From positions 310,001 through 374,000 of the forward strand of contig JASVEC010000034.1 in NCBI GenBank assembly GCA_030770535.1: a stretch of DNA of 64,000 bases. The letters run 5' to 3'. Numbering within the stretch: position 1 is the first letter of the stretch; every line of letters starts with the position of its first letter. The notes beneath the pieces were generated by a model. That model was not told the DNA's origin, ran no database searches, and saw only the letters and a program-made list of their open reading frames with translations. Both the position numbers and the translations under genes were made by a program. Positions 1 to 11,726 of the stretch are shown piece after piece. The DNA is from Batkoa obscura. Taxonomy: Eukaryota > Entomophthoromycota > Entomophthoromycetes > Entomophthorales > Batkoaceae.

Positions 1-481
1 AGTAATTTTCTATAGCCAATATTCAAACAAAGCATTCTACTTCTTTATAGCATCCCAAACTTTTTTCCAATAATCCATTTTGAAAACAAATATCATTTAA
101 TAGAAAAGTAAATGCTAGCTGTTTTTAGCATTTTATTATTATTTTATCATAACTTTAGAGTCAAAAGTATCAATAATTTTGCTAATAACAAAAAATGAGC
201 CGTGATAAAATATTCCACCTTCTTTACTATATGAGATAATATCATTGTTATCTTATTGAAGATTAATCTTATGATAAAATCAATATTATTAAATAGGCTT
301 ATTGCATTCGTAGTGTCATTTATCAATAAAAACGTCGAACATATACCAAATAAAGCAATTTAATAATGTTAAGCTAGGTTGTGACATAAAATGTCTCACT
401 TAATGCTTATGCAATATAATGTAATATCAAAATTGAAAAGTCAAATTCATAAAAATTCTCTTTTAAAGTCAATAAGTTAAA
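1..481. other. Intergenic; possible 5' end of a minus-strand gene
   Basis: No convincing gene. On the minus strand an ATG at 78 opens a short frame (MDYWKKVWDAIK) that reaches a GTAGAA possible splice donor and then runs off the window start, so it could be the first exon of a gene lying to the left; this is weak. The rest is AT-rich and presumably holds the promoter of the IFRD gene. Confidence 0.3.
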
Positions 482-1876
482 ATGCCAAGGAAACAAGAAA
501 AGAATTTGTTAAAGGTAGCAATCAAAACATCAAGTCGTAGAAACACACCCTTAGCAAGTAGGGATAATTCAGATGATGATGATACATACTCATTCACTTC
601 TGATTTATCAGATGAAACTTACATGAGTTTAGAGTATGAAGAACATAATTTAGATAGTGAGATTAATAATTTACCAGATGAACAAATGATTACTGCGATT
701 GAAAATTTGACTGAGAAAAGAACTCCGTAATATCTATACATACTAATTTCAATAGTTTTTAATAGCCTTTTAATTTAGCACCCGTGAGGAGGCATTGTCA
801 AAAATCATTAAACTTTTTCGACATAACTATCTTCAAGATGAAATCGAATCACATCAAGAAACTTTGTTTAAAAGTTTGAAACGCTGTTTAGCTAAAGGAC
901 AATCAACCAAAGAGAAGGTTTTAGCTTCTCAAGGTAAGTTCTATTCTTTTATTAGTATACATTTATTTATTTATAAAAAGCTATGGGGCTTCTAGCCATC
1001 ACTGTTGACCCAGAAGATGAAGAAATGTTTGAATCCCTTGAAGCTGGAATGTTTAAAGTAGCTAGAGACTCGGATAACGCCGAGATTAGAGTAGCTTACA
1101 TTTATTCTTTATCTATGGTATGCTTTGTATCTGAACTTGATAAACATGATATACTCTCATTGTCCCATGACCTTTTGGATTTGGTTGAGGATGATGAATT
1201 GCCTTCCAAAGTAATTGTTGCTGCTTTATCTGCTCTAGGATTTTTAGTTACTGGTCTTAAATTGATGGGGCAGATTGAAGAAATTCGAAGACTTTTCCAT
1301 AAGGGCATAGATTTTCATGTTGATTTTTTGGACCATGTGGATGCGATAGTACGTATTGCTAGTGGAGAAAATATAGCGGTGTTTTATGAAATTTTTTATA
1401 GCTCTCAGGTGGACCCAGAATACCGCTATAAAGATGACCTTATAGCAAAAATGAATAATCTAATGCATGATCATGCTAGGTATAGAAATAAAAAAGAGAG
1501 ACGTCATCAACGATTAGCTTTTAGGGATATCTTACCAACAATTGAAAATGGTGAGTCTCCAGAGATCAAACTAAAGTTTAAGACACGTTCAATTTTCATC
1601 AATTCTTGGGTAAGAGTCAAGCAGCTTCAACACTTCCGCGAAGCTCTTGCTACTGGATTCCATATTCATATGGAACAAAATGAAATTTTATCAGCTATCT
1701 TTGGAGATGAGATGATGCTTGAGTTAGGTGATGGCGTCAACTCTCCTAGGGTTAAAGTAGAATCAAAATCAGCCTTAAGCAAAGCTAGAGCAGTTGATAA
1801 GGCACATTCAGTTCATAGCCGTTTGGCTTATTTGGAAGAGAATGGTGGGGGTGAATATGTTGATGATGAAGTTTGA
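482..1876 (+). CDS. IFRD (interferon-related developmental regulator) family protein
   Basis: Three exons, 482-726, 779-933 and 981-1876, encode about 431 aa. Joining them gives one uninterrupted frame; the first intron has a TACTAAT branch site and both have GT-AG ends. The N-terminus is charged and Ser/Asp-rich. From about residue 70 the protein matches the IFRD family: a helical block starting TREEALSKIIKLF and a C-terminal conserved region with SWVRVKQLQHFREAL followed by GFHIHMEQNEILSAIFG, the family's signature. IFRD1/IFRD2 in animals act on transcription and bind ribosomes (IFRD2 parks in inactive ribosomes); budding yeast has no well-known equivalent. A nuclear or ribosome-linked role here is inferred from family only. 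It ends 157 bp from the 3' end of a convergent gene. Confidence 0.88.
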
Positions 1877-2032
1877 ATTTTTTAATGGTTTTGGACATGA
1901 AATATAGATTTAATATTTATAATTTGAAAAAACAATAAAAATTATTAATAAACATAATGCAAATTTGACTAGTTTAAAGTATAATGGTAAAAAAGAACAA
2001 AATTTATTAAAGATAAGGTTATAAATATACAC

Positions 2033-3661
2033 TTAATTGTTTACTAGGCTAAATTCAATGGATTTAAAATAATGATCAAATTGTTTTGACTGTAAGGTAT
2101 CTCCTTTATTCTCCTGTTCTTTTATGAAAGTCTTGAAATTAGTCTGATTTATTTCATACTTAATATTGTTAATTAAATTATAATACAATACAAATAAATT
2201 TGGATTGATGTTGCCTAAAGTTAAAGAATGATACTCCCATAATTTATCAGGATATAATTGTTGAATAATTGATAAAGTTTTGGTAGCTAAATGCTTAGAT
2301 TTTGTTAAAATTAATTGGGTAAATAAGAGCCAAAGAGTATCTAAATCCTTTGATTTGATTTGATCAAGTTGGTGTAATTGCACCAAAATGGTATAAGCTT
2401 CGTTGGAGTTACTTCGTTGAATGAAATATGAAAACAATTGATGGTACATTGCAATCTGACTTGGGTTTTGTTGTAGGTATACAATATTGTAGTTATTATG
2501 TAAGCTAATTGATTTATTATATAATTTAACGATAGGCTCTAAATAATCCATATCTATCAATTGACTCACTGTTCTTTGAAGCAGCACCTCTGTTTCATTA
2601 TTAATCGGTAAGATAGATGCCATAGTTGTCAGATGTTCTGCTTGCTCCAAGCTAAGCTGCTGTTCATTATAATATTTAATAATATCAGCCAAGCAATTAA
2701 CTACCTTTTTGTCTGAAGTCACTTTCATAAAGGGTAAGATATATTTGTTAAAAAATAAATTTGACAATTGTTTTTGGTTCCAATTTAATAGTAAACGAAA
2801 GGTACCAAGGGAATAGGTAAAGAGGGTGTGTTTACCAGATGCGATCTTTTGTTCATTTAAAATCACGAGAAGCTTTTCAATTAACGCTTTTTCATTTTTA
2901 ATTAACATAAGTCTGTTATTATGGTTAAAATAAGACTTATGCTTCATTCTTAAGAACAATAAAATACTCGGTCCTATCTGTTTCTTTGCATTGAACCGAT
3001 TTAAAAATAAAATATTTATTGGCAGGGATTGATATCTGTTTAACGAAATGGCCAAATTTGAATTATACTTTAATTTCAAAAATGTATCAAATAACTGTTT
3101 AAAAAACTCATGCTCATTGTTTCTTAATAGTTGTGGCATCTTAATACTTAAATACAAATTAAATAGTACCTCATCACTGTCCCATGAAATACTATGCTGC
3201 TTTAAGGCCTGACTAATAATCACCTGGTGTTCCTGTAATTCACAATCAATAAAAGTAATGAAACTATCTAAAGTACCTAGTTTCTGGGTAACTTGAGTAT
3301 TTGTTAAAATCTTGGTGTTATGTTCTATGGCATTTAAATAATTCTGAGTGCCTTTAAGTGGGTGATCAATGTTTTGTTTTTCCTCTTTATACATATTCTC
3401 TAGCTTATAATATTGTTTCATTAAACTTACTGGGTCTTTATTTTTGGCACTTGTTTTACTAATATCCGTATTATTTGTTAAATTAATGGCAGGTAGGAAT
3501 CCGTTGATCAAATTAAAATAGCTCTCCTTTTTTTGTTTTAATTCAGCATCATTTGTTGAGTTTAAATGTAAAGAAGGTAGTAGACTATTGATTAATACTT
3601 TATAGGTGGAGTCTTGGGTTTTTTTGCTTTTCTGTAGAAGTTGTTTGGCTTGCTTTTTCAT
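2033..3661 (-). CDS. Hypothetical helical protein (542 aa)
   Basis: A single open frame of 542 codons with an ATG at 3661. I do not recognise the family. The sequence is Leu/Ile/Asn/Lys-rich and reads as a string of amphipathic helices with no obvious signal peptide, transmembrane segment or catalytic motif; the Lys/Gln-rich start (MKKQAKQLLQKSKK) could be a mitochondrial or nuclear targeting region. The pattern is compatible with a degenerate helical-repeat (TPR- or PPR-like) protein, such as the fast-evolving mitochondrial RNA factors of fungi, but no repeat register is clear. It is convergent with the IFRD gene. Length and lack of stops make it a real gene; function is unknown. Confidence 0.7.
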   Translation of the reverse strand: MKKQAKQLLQKSKKTQDSTYKVLINSLLPSLHLNSTNDAELKQKKESYFNLINGFLPAINLTNNTDISKTSAKNKDPVSLMKQYYKLENMYKEEKQNIDHPLKGTQNYLNAIEHNTKILTNTQVTQKLGTLDSFITFIDCELQEHQVIISQALKQHSISWDSDEVLFNLYLSIKMPQLLRNNEHEFFKQLFDTFLKLKYNSNLAISLNRYQSLPINILFLNRFNAKKQIGPSILLFLRMKHKSYFNHNNRLMLIKNEKALIEKLLVILNEQKIASGKHTLFTYSLGTFRLLLNWNQKQLSNLFFNKYILPFMKVTSDKKVVNCLADIIKYYNEQQLSLEQAEHLTTMASILPINNETEVLLQRTVSQLIDMDYLEPIVKLYNKSISLHNNYNIVYLQQNPSQIAMYHQLFSYFIQRSNSNEAYTILVQLHQLDQIKSKDLDTLWLLFTQLILTKSKHLATKTLSIIQQLYPDKLWEYHSLTLGNINPNLFVLYYNLINNIKYEINQTNFKTFIKEQENKGDTLQSKQFDHYFKSIEFSLVNN

Positions 3662-4242
3662 CTTTTTTGTATTAAAAGGTTAACTTAACCTTTTAATTGT
3701 GAGTTCATTATCCATTTTTTGTTTATGATAAATCTCCAATAAAATCAAAGCATTCTGTCATTATTAAATTAATAATGGGATTATATAAAATATTAAATAT
3801 GAAGAGTAATAAATCCTATTAAGAGAACTAGAGGATATGAAATAAATTAATACAATTGAAGTGAACTTTAACTTACTGATTTTTTAGCTTATTAGACAGT
3901 ATATTATAACTTTATTCAAAATGTGTTACAGCTTATTTTGAGTTACTTGCAAAAAATATTGAATTTAGAATTCTCAGAAATCATTCATTAAGTTGGTAAA
4001 ATTTTATTATTGAGATTGGAGTTAGTCTTTGAATATTAAAATTAAGCCATGTTGTATTTTTTAGATGGACTTACTGTATAAGTATAATTAAATTATAAGT
4101 AGCATATTTTGATTAATAAATGCTATGGGATTTTGAAACTATTTTAGCTTAACTATTATGGTTGCCGAATCAATAATGATATCAAATGTAAAATATTCAT
4201 TTTTTTAAAACTAATATTTTATTACTGTTAAAAACAACAAAT

Positions 4243-4336
4243 AAGGATGTTTTTTTAGTTTTATTATTTTTCCATTTTTTAGGCGCTATTTAAGCGGAAA
4301 GATTGTTAATAAAATTCTTAAGCAAGAATACATCCA
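4243..4336 (+). mobile_element. Foldback MITE copy 1
   Basis: Copy of the ~105-bp window-wide repeat. It has the core AGGCGCTATTTAAGCGG and the GTTAATAAAATTCTTAA block; both terminal repeats are worn (AAGGATGT, ACATCC). Confidence 0.75.
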
Positions 4337-4690
4337 AAATTTTTTTCAAAAGAATGATAAATATTCTAAAAAACAACTATTCATATTGATAAGCTTTTTA
4401 TGTATCTATAAATGAGATGAAGTTATATAGTCTAATTTTTAGCTATATAATCCCATACTTTTAGTTACTATGGTATATAATCAATTATATTGATTTGAAT
4501 TTATTTATTGACTGAAATTAATTTTGTAATAGTTGATCAGTTGTCTACATTGCTTTATACTATATTATAGTGAAATAATCACAGAAATGATATGCCTTTA
4601 GTGTATAAGCTGGAAAGTGCTTTCTTGATATAATAATGAACTTAAATTAAGTCAAGTCCAATTCAATATTCTTTTATTATCTAATGGCGA

Positions 4691-4794
4691 TATGGGGATA
4701 TACTTTTGTATTTAAGAGTTTTACTAACAATTTTTTTACTTAAATAGCGCTTAAAAGATGGAAAAAGTAATGAAGCCAAAAAAACATCTGTATA
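4691..4794 (-). mobile_element. Foldback MITE copy 2
   Basis: Inverted copy with left end TATGGGGATAT, the TTACTAACAA and AGCGCTTAAAAGATGG blocks, and right end AAACATCTGTATA. Non-coding. Confidence 0.8.
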
Positions 4795-5142
4795 TATATT
4801 TAGAAGCAGCAACACACTTTTTGTTATAAACTAGTAATTAGAGATGATATTAATCTATTACTAATCTTTATAGAGGATACTAGTAGTTGGAAATCAGTTT
4901 ATTGGGGTCCATACAGAAAATAATAATTTTTTTTATTCAGATTATCAGATCTATTATTACCATTACTTATAGAAACTTTGCTTTAAATCTTTGAGCAAAC
5001 TTGACTAAACATTTAGTAATGATAATCAATCTATTGATCATATTTGTATTATATAGCAGTTAGGCGAACTTAAAACGTACTTATCAATAATTACAAATAA
5101 CAATAAAATCTTCTTTTAAATCCAAGAGACAATAATCTACTA

Positions 5143-5245
5143 TATGGGGCTGTTTTTTTTGGTTTCATTATTTTTCCATTTTTTAAGCGCTATTTGAGTG
5201 GAAAGGTTGTAATAAAATTCTTAAACAAAAAAATCCATCCCCATA
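5143..5245 (+). mobile_element. Foldback MITE copy 3
   Basis: Nearly intact copy: TATGGGGCTGT at the left, TTAAGCGCTATTTGAGTGG in the middle, CATCCCCATA at the right. Confidence 0.82.
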
Positions 5246-5495
5246 TACTTCTGTCTAAAAATTAGGTAACCGAAAATACTCTATTTCATATTTGAACTAA
5301 CTTATAAAGAGCAGGATGCTAAGCTTCTGGATATAGACACACTAGATAAGAAGAAGAAGATTCAACTCATGAATGTCTTCCAAAAGGTCCAAATAACACT
5401 ACCATTCTTTCACTTCTACTTTGGTTTTATTTTTCTTATGCCTCCTTGTTCCAAATTAAATTATTTTTCTATAAAGAAAGCACTAAAGAATTAAT

Positions 5496-5864
5496 TACCC
5501 CTTGGAAGGTTTTGAAAAACCTGGGTAAAGGTAGCAAATATTAAATAACTAATTACTATTTAGCAATTAAGCCGTCTTTTAATAATAAAGATTGGCAAGT
5601 ATGAGAAAATAAACGATATTTATCAAGTAGTATTTGAATTTATTTTGGTTGTAAATTTGAAAAATTTAAAGGATTTTAGTTTAATAATTGAATTAAAACT
5701 ATTATTAAACTATGTTTATATTGAACAAAAGGAAAAGACAGCTCTGCACGTATTAATAAAAAGATAAAACGAATGATTTGAAAAGTAGAGTGAATAGGAT
5801 TAATCATATGATTTATGATAAACCAATATTCTAGTTCATTAAACTGTTTTGTTTTAAAGAACAT
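5496..5864. repeat. Duplicated amidase-flank segment, copy 1 (decayed)
   Basis: About 5496-5864 aligns by eye with 9066-9311 (shared GGTAAAG-TAGCAA, then AAGCC-TCTT and further matches), in the same position relative to the downstream amidase gene. A 62-codon minus-strand hydrophobic frame lies in it (5676-5864) but the paired copy keeps a different frame, so I read both as decayed remnants of the duplicated unit, not as a gene. Confidence 0.5.
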
Positions 5865-6217
5865 TCCTTTAAGGTTTGATTTTAATAATTGACAATTAAT
5901 ACAATTCTATTGTGACTTGATCTGTGGTGGTTTATAAAACCAACTATTTCCCTATTTGATCTTTTCTAAGTTTAGTTTCAAGACTTTGCAAGTTTTAGCA
6001 AATTTACTCTAAATGAACGGTTAATTGAGTGACAAAAAAGTTGTAGTATCCTATATACAATTTGAGTATTTGTTGGTAATAAAAAAAGCTAAAAATTGAT
6101 TGAAGGATAAAAGATAAAGCTTGTTGTTAATAAATTAATTCATTAAAAGAAGACATTTGTTTTCTTTTTAAGATTAAAAGATTCCTTAGCTGATATAATT
6201 CGATATTAAAATAAAAC

Positions 6218-6225
6218 TATAAAAG
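6218..6225 (+). promoter_or_regulatory. TATA box of amidase 1
   Basis: TATAAAAG lies 62 bp before the ATG. The other three amidase genes carry TATAAAA-type boxes at 58-71 bp before their ATGs, which supports the start choice. Confidence 0.6.
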
Positions 6226-6279
6226 TAGCGAAACTGTAAACATTAAAGTGTTATAAAGTTGAAATTTTTAAAATCTATC

Positions 6280-8107
6280 ATGCTAAAAACTACTCTTTTG
6301 TATTCATTAATTTTTTTCGGCTCTCCACTCACTGCAACGACCAAAGATCAATCCAATCTTTTACAAATTGACAGTAACACCCGCTTATGTCATGGTCAAG
6401 ACATCTATGAAATCAACATATCTAAAGTACATGATCTTTATCTTGAAGGAAAACTAAAGCCTTCTCAGTTGGTAGAATGCTACTTGAAAAGAATCGAAGC
6501 TTTGAATCCTTATTTAAATGCAATCATTGAGACTAGTCGATCCGCTATCAAAGAAGCGGAACAAATTAAGGACTTTGATTTCAGCAAATATCCATTGCTT
6601 GGTATCCCAATCTTAATTAAGGACAACATAGCTGTTAATGGAATGAACACAACAGCAGGGGCAAATGCTTTATTATCAACTAAGCCTAAAGATGAAGCTA
6701 AATTAGTAAAGAAATTGAGAAAAGCAGGGGCAATTATTTTGGGTAACTATTATTTACAAATTTGATGATCACTTATTAATTCAATTGATTTTTTAGCTAA
6801 AGCCAATTTATCAGAGTTTGCTAAGTAAGATGATTCATCAGTAATCATTCTATAAGAATCTAACAATTTTTTCAAAGTTTTCGTGACTCGACTGACCTTG
6901 CTGGTTGGAGCGGTAGAGGCGGACAAACTCACAATGCTTATGTATTAAGTGCTACTGCTTCTGGTAGTAGTACTGGGTCTGCAGTTGGTATAGCAAGTAA
7001 CTTGGCTGTGGCTAGCATTGGTTCAGAAACTAATGGCTCTATTATTGCTCCTGCCGCTTTAGCTGGTACTTTTGGATTTAAGCCTACTGTTGGCAGAGTA
7101 TCTACTTATGGAGTCATTCCTTTAGCTCCTACCCAGGACTCGGTAATATTCCATAATGTTTCCATATGTTGAATTAAGACTAATTTTTTTCTTAGATTGG
7201 CCCTATTACTAGGGATATTAGTGACTTGATTCTTTTGTCCTCTATTATATTTGAAAAAGATAATGAGCAAGTATCAAACTTAGTTAAAAGCAGCAAATAT
7301 GGCTATAAGGTAATACACTATTCTTATATCTCAGTTTCATATATTGATTTTAGTTCATTTGAAGAGTGAAAAGTTTACCATTGGTGTATTAAGAAAACCT
7401 TACTTTAATCAAATAATTAGTGATCAATTACCTATATTAAACACAACCATTAATAAATTGAAGTCTAATGGACAGTTTGAAATTGTTGATGGTTTGACCC
7501 TTGATGATTCAAAAATTGATCGAGAAAAAGGTAATTCATAGTTATATAATAAGTATAATTTAAAATATTTATTTATTGTGTAGAAGGAATAGTGGTAAAA
7601 TATGAATTTAAACATTATTTGAATGAATATTTAGCAAACTTCGTAACTGGTGAAAAATTAAGTTTAAGTAAAATAATTGAATACAATAAACAAAATAGTT
7701 TAAAAGAGTTGAAGTCTTATGGTCAAGCAGTATTGATAGATGCAAATAAATCTAATACTTTAGATGATCCTATCTACATCAAAAGTAGAGATGAAAGTTT
7801 AAAAGCTGCTAAGGATGTCATTGATAATATCTTGACACAAAACAAATTAGATGTCTTACTAGCCCCTGCTGATTTTAGATTTGGTTCTTATTCTCCTGCT
7901 GCTGTAGCTGGTTATCCTATTGTTACTATTCCATTGGATGTCAATAAGAATAAAGTGCCATTTGGTATTGCTTTATATACTAAAGGAGAGAAGGATGTAA
8001 TGTTATTAAAAGTAGCCAAATTAGTTACTCAAATCTTGAATGTGAAAAGACCTACTCCAAAATTTATTCAATGTTGTACTGATATTGATCTAAGAATTAG
8101 AAATTAA
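6280..8107 (+). CDS. Secreted amidase-signature hydrolase 1
   Basis: Six exons (6280-6742, 6797-6824, 6878-7142, 7196-7309, 7365-7530, 7584-8107) encode about 519 aa. The ATG at 6280 starts a hydrophobic signal peptide (MLKTTLLYSLIFFGSPLTA), so the enzyme is probably secreted. Amidase-signature features are all visible: the catalytic Lys in LIKDNIAVNGM, the cis-Ser in SGSSTGSAVG and the nucleophilic Ser in GSETNGSI. Such enzymes hydrolyse amide bonds; the substrate is unknown. Exon 2 is only 28 nt. The acceptor before exon 5 is the least certain; the one chosen (GAAG at 7364) keeps the frame, although the family acceptor lies slightly upstream. First of four paralogues around a PNGase A gene, with a 128-bp tract (6406-6533) identical to amidase 2. 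Confidence 0.9.
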
Positions 8108-8737
8108 TAAATATTAAAAGTATAGTATTAGATAAAGTCATTAAAGTTTTTATTTATTATAGTAGCTCAAGCAATATTAAATAAAGAAACTAGTTTTCAA
8201 AATAATTAAAAAATCTAATTTTTTAAAAAGAGCAACTAATATTTTTCAAAAAAATACATGTATATGAAAAAAGCTTATTATTATTTTAAAAAGTAAATGA
8301 AGCTGTATGTTCTATACTCGAATTAACCAGTTCCGTACTTTTAGTTACTATGGTGTATTAAATTGATTAAATTTAATTAAGTTTATTTATTGATCAGAAT
8401 TAATTAAGCAATAATCTGTTGTATGTTATGGTAAAATAATAATAGTAATAATATATCTTTATGGCATGAATTAGTAAGTACTTTTATTATATAATATTAA
8501 GTTTGTTTTTGTTTAAATATAGTTTGGTGTTTCTATATATAATAGCGGCATAACATTGGAAGTAGAGGTAATATTTTTTTTAAACAGCTTAATAATTGGA
8601 GAGGGTAATTAATGTATTAAAAAAGCTTATATCAGATATGATAATAACTAGAATAAAACTTATCTATTAATACTTATACAAAATACATTAAAAAAATATT
8701 TGAACTTAAAGTTGCTATATCTTATCTACAACAATAC

Positions 8738-8903
8738 GGGTAATTAAATTAACATAGTCAGGTAGTAAAATAAACACTGTCAGGACGGTCAATTTTGATT
8801 ATGTCTAATCAAGCATTTTAAATCTACTTTATTATTAAGTAAAATTAAAGTTGACTGTCTAACAGGAATCTATTTTGTTGCTTTTCTGTTAATTTAATTA
8901 CCC
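8738..8903. mobile_element. MITE-like inverted-repeat element (family 2)
   Basis: The ends are inverted repeats: GGGTAATTAAATTAACA at the left and its complement at the right, with weaker complementarity continuing about 60 bp inward (for example GACGGTCAATTTTGATT against GACAGTCAACTTTAATT). It is flanked by TA on each side, one base out. No coding capacity; the single copy in the window prevents a family test here. Confidence 0.65.
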
Positions 8904-9065
8904 ATATTATTATACTTTTTTAAAAGTTTAGATAAAAATTAGGCTGTCGTTAAGTAATAGTAATTGGTTTTATCATATTTATGCAGAACAACAATAGCTG
9001 AAATTAAAAATCATTTATTTACAATTATATAAAAAATAATAAAATTTTGTAATTGAAATTAAGGA

Positions 9066-9311
9066 GTAATTACCTATAATAAGCTTCTATTCAAAAAACT
9101 TCGGTAAAGTTAGCAAGTCATTTCAATAACCGATTAACAATTTGAATAATAAAGCCATCTTCCGATTAGTATATATTCCCAAGTACCAAGATAAAAAATA
9201 ATGATGTTGATTAAGCGGTGCAGTTAAATTTTTAATAAAAAAGTAGGCTAAAATTGGTAAAAAGAATAAAACAATAAGATTTAGTATCACCGAATAAATT
9301 AAGAAATTCAA
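9066..9311. repeat. Duplicated amidase-flank segment, copy 2 (decayed)
   Basis: Counterpart of 5496-5864. A 62-codon minus-strand frame (9123-9311) is very hydrophobic (LNLIVLFFLPILAYFFIKN), but the matching frame is not kept in the other copy. It may be the tail of a small membrane-protein gene carried along by the duplication; not supported as an active gene. Confidence 0.45.
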
Positions 9312-9378
9312 CCATCATCTTTTTCAAATTTAAAAGGCACCTTAATTAATATAATTCTCTATAGAACTTTAAAATGAC

Positions 9379-9386
9379 TATAAAAG
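9379..9386 (+). promoter_or_regulatory. TATA box of amidase 2
   Basis: TATAAAAG 61 bp before the ATG, the same spacing as in amidase 1. Confidence 0.6.
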
Positions 9387-9439
9387 CACTGTAACTGAAA
9401 CATTAAACATTTTACAAAGTTCAATCTTCTAAAACAATC

Positions 9440-11275
9440 ATGTTAAAAGCTTTTTGTTTATATTCATTAATTTTTTTGAGCTCTTCCTTTGTTGCTGAAA
9501 TTAACTCAACTCAACCTGATGTTTCTCAATTAGACATTGATACCCGTTTATGTTATGGTCAAGACATATATGAAATCAACATATCTAAAGTACATGATCT
9601 TTATCTTGAAGGAAAACTAAAGCCTTCTCAGTTGGTAGAATGCTACTTGAAAAGAATCGAAGCTTTGAATCCTTATTTAAATGCAATCATTGAGACCAGT
9701 TCTTCTGCCATTCAAGAAGCAAAGGATATGAAATCTTTTGATTTCAACAAATACCCGTTGCTTGGTATTCCAATTCTCATTAAGGACAATATAGCAGTTA
9801 ATGGAATGAATACAACAGCAGGAGCAAATGCTTTGTTATCAACTAGGCCCAAAGAGGAGGCCAAGCTGATAAAGAAATTACGTAAAGCAGGTGCCATCAT
9901 TTTAGGTAATCATTATCTATGAGTTGCTGGCTACTTATTAATACTTTTTTCTTTAGCTAAAGCCAATTTATCTGAATTCGCTAAGTAATATAATTCATTA
10001 GTAGTTATTCTATAAGAATTTAACAATTTCTATTAGCTTCCGTGATTTTGTTGATCTTGCTGGTTGGAGTGGTAGAGGTGGTCAAACTCATAATGCTTAT
10101 GTATTAAGTGCTACTGCTTCTGGTAGCAGTACAGGATCAGCAGTTGGTATTGCTAGTAATTTGGCAGTAGTGGCGATTGGTTCTGAAACAGATGGTTCTA
10201 TAATTGCTCCATCTTCATTATCAGCTGCCTTTGGATTTAAGCCTACTGTTGGCAGAGTATCTACCCATGGAGTCATTCCTTTAGCTCCTACTCAGGATTC
10301 GGTTAGTTTCTTTTTACATTTATTCATATTAGGCCAGCTCTTATTCCTTTTTTAGATTGGTCCCATCACTAGAGATATTAATGATTTAATTATTGTGTCT
10401 TCAGTGTTGTTTGAGAAAGAAAACAAACAAGTATCAAATGTAGTTAAAAGTAATAAATGCAATTATAGGGTAATGATTAAATACAAAACAGTATCAATCA
10501 GTGTACTAATTTTGATTTATTAGAAAAGAGAAAAGTTTACGATTGGTGTATTAAGAAATCCTTATTTTGGTAGTGAAGCAATTCGTGATCAATTGGCTGT
10601 TTTAAATGCAACCATTGACAAGTTAAAAGAAAATAGGCAATTGAATATTATTGATAACTTATCATTTGATGGATCTAAAATTGATGGGGAAAAAGGTAAG
10701 TTATATAAGTACAAATGATAATATTAAATATTAATTAATACTGTAATATAGAATTAACTGTATTAAGCTATGAGTTTAAACACTATTTAAATGAATATTT
10801 AGCCAATTCAGTAACTGGAGAACAATTAAGTTTAAGTAAAATAATTGAATACAATAATCAACACAGCTCAACTGAATTAAAGCTTTATGGTCAAGGTTTA
10901 TTAATTCAAGCTAATGAATCCAAGACATTAGATGATCCAGTTTATATTCAAAGTAGAGATGAAAATTTAAAAGCAGCTAGAGATGCCATTGATAATATTT
11001 TAGCACAAAATAAATTGGATGTTTTATTAGCTCCCGCTGATTTTAGGTTAGGCGCCGTTACACCTCCTGCTGTAGCTGGTTATCCTGTTATTACTATTCC
11101 TTTAGATGTTAATACTAATAAGATACCATTTGGTATTACATTACATACTAAAGGAGATAAAGATGTAATGTTATTGAAAGTAGCCAAATTAGTTAGTGAT
11201 AGTATCAAAGTTCAAAGACCAACTCCCAAATTTATTCCATGTTGCAGTAATATTGATTTAGAGAATAAAAATTAA
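9440..11275 (+). CDS. Secreted amidase-signature hydrolase 2
   Basis: Six exons (9440-9905, 9957-9984, 10037-10301, 10356-10469, 10524-10695, 10752-11275) give about 522 aa with the same phases as amidase 1. A signal peptide (MLKAFCLYSLIFLSSSFVA) precedes the amidase-signature domain: catalytic Lys in LIKDNIAVNGM, cis-Ser in SGSSTGSAVG, nucleophile in GSETDGSII. The C-terminus ends in a Cys-Cys pair (PKFIPCC), shared by all four copies, possibly a disulphide region. The gene is a mosaic: 9569-9696 is identical to amidase 1, while 9957-10300 and 10521-11052 are identical to the minus-strand amidase 3, introns included. Likely role: extracellular amide hydrolysis; substrate unknown. Confidence 0.92.
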
Positions 11276-11726
11276 TATACACTTGTTATATGAAATATTT
11301 TTCTATCTAAAATTATTAAAAATTTTGACTTTTTTATAGCTCGTAATGTAACACAAAGATGTTTTTTATATAATTTAATATGTTAAATACACTAACCCTC
11401 TGTTATACTACATCATCGTTTTATGGAGTCAGCAATTTAGAAGATATTAGTATTCCAAACTTCAAATTATTATAACTACCAGGACTTAGATCCAACAATA
11501 TAGTTAAAACCGTTAATAGCTTTTTTTTTTGCTTTGGATATATATTTTTTAAGCAGTAGCCTGTAAAGTTGTATTTAAAAAAATAAATAGATTGAAAAAA
11601 ACTATCATTTTAATTATAGTTAAATATAAGTCGATATTTTATTTTTATAAACTTTAATAGACACTTTTGAACTTAAATAACTAAATATAAAAGATTTAGT
11701 GAAATATAACAGTATTTTTTCCAGGA

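Larger units (their letters stand above)
3662..6279. other. Repeat-rich intergenic region before amidase 1
   Basis: No intact gene seen. It holds three copies of the ~105-bp foldback MITE (4243, 4691, 5143) and sequence that was duplicated together with the amidase gene: about 4440-4660 resembles 8325-8520 (sharing TACTTTTAGTTACTATGGT) and about 5496-5864 resembles 9066-9311. A frame open from about 5280 to 5493 on + (about 66 codons, containing LLDIDTLDKKKKIQLMNVFQ) has no clear start and may be the relic of a host gene. Confidence 0.6.
8108..9439. other. Intergenic region between amidases 1 and 2
   Basis: No gene. It contains the second copy of the duplicated flank (about 8325-8520 and 9066-9311), a 166-bp inverted-repeat element at 8738-8903, and the amidase 2 promoter with a TATA box at 9379. 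Confidence 0.6.

Noticed and set aside
9123-9311. Hydrophobic 62-codon frame thought to resemble VMA21
   Set aside because: Only the first hydrophobic stretch is suggestive; the conserved second half is absent and the duplicated copy at 5496-5864 does not keep the frame.
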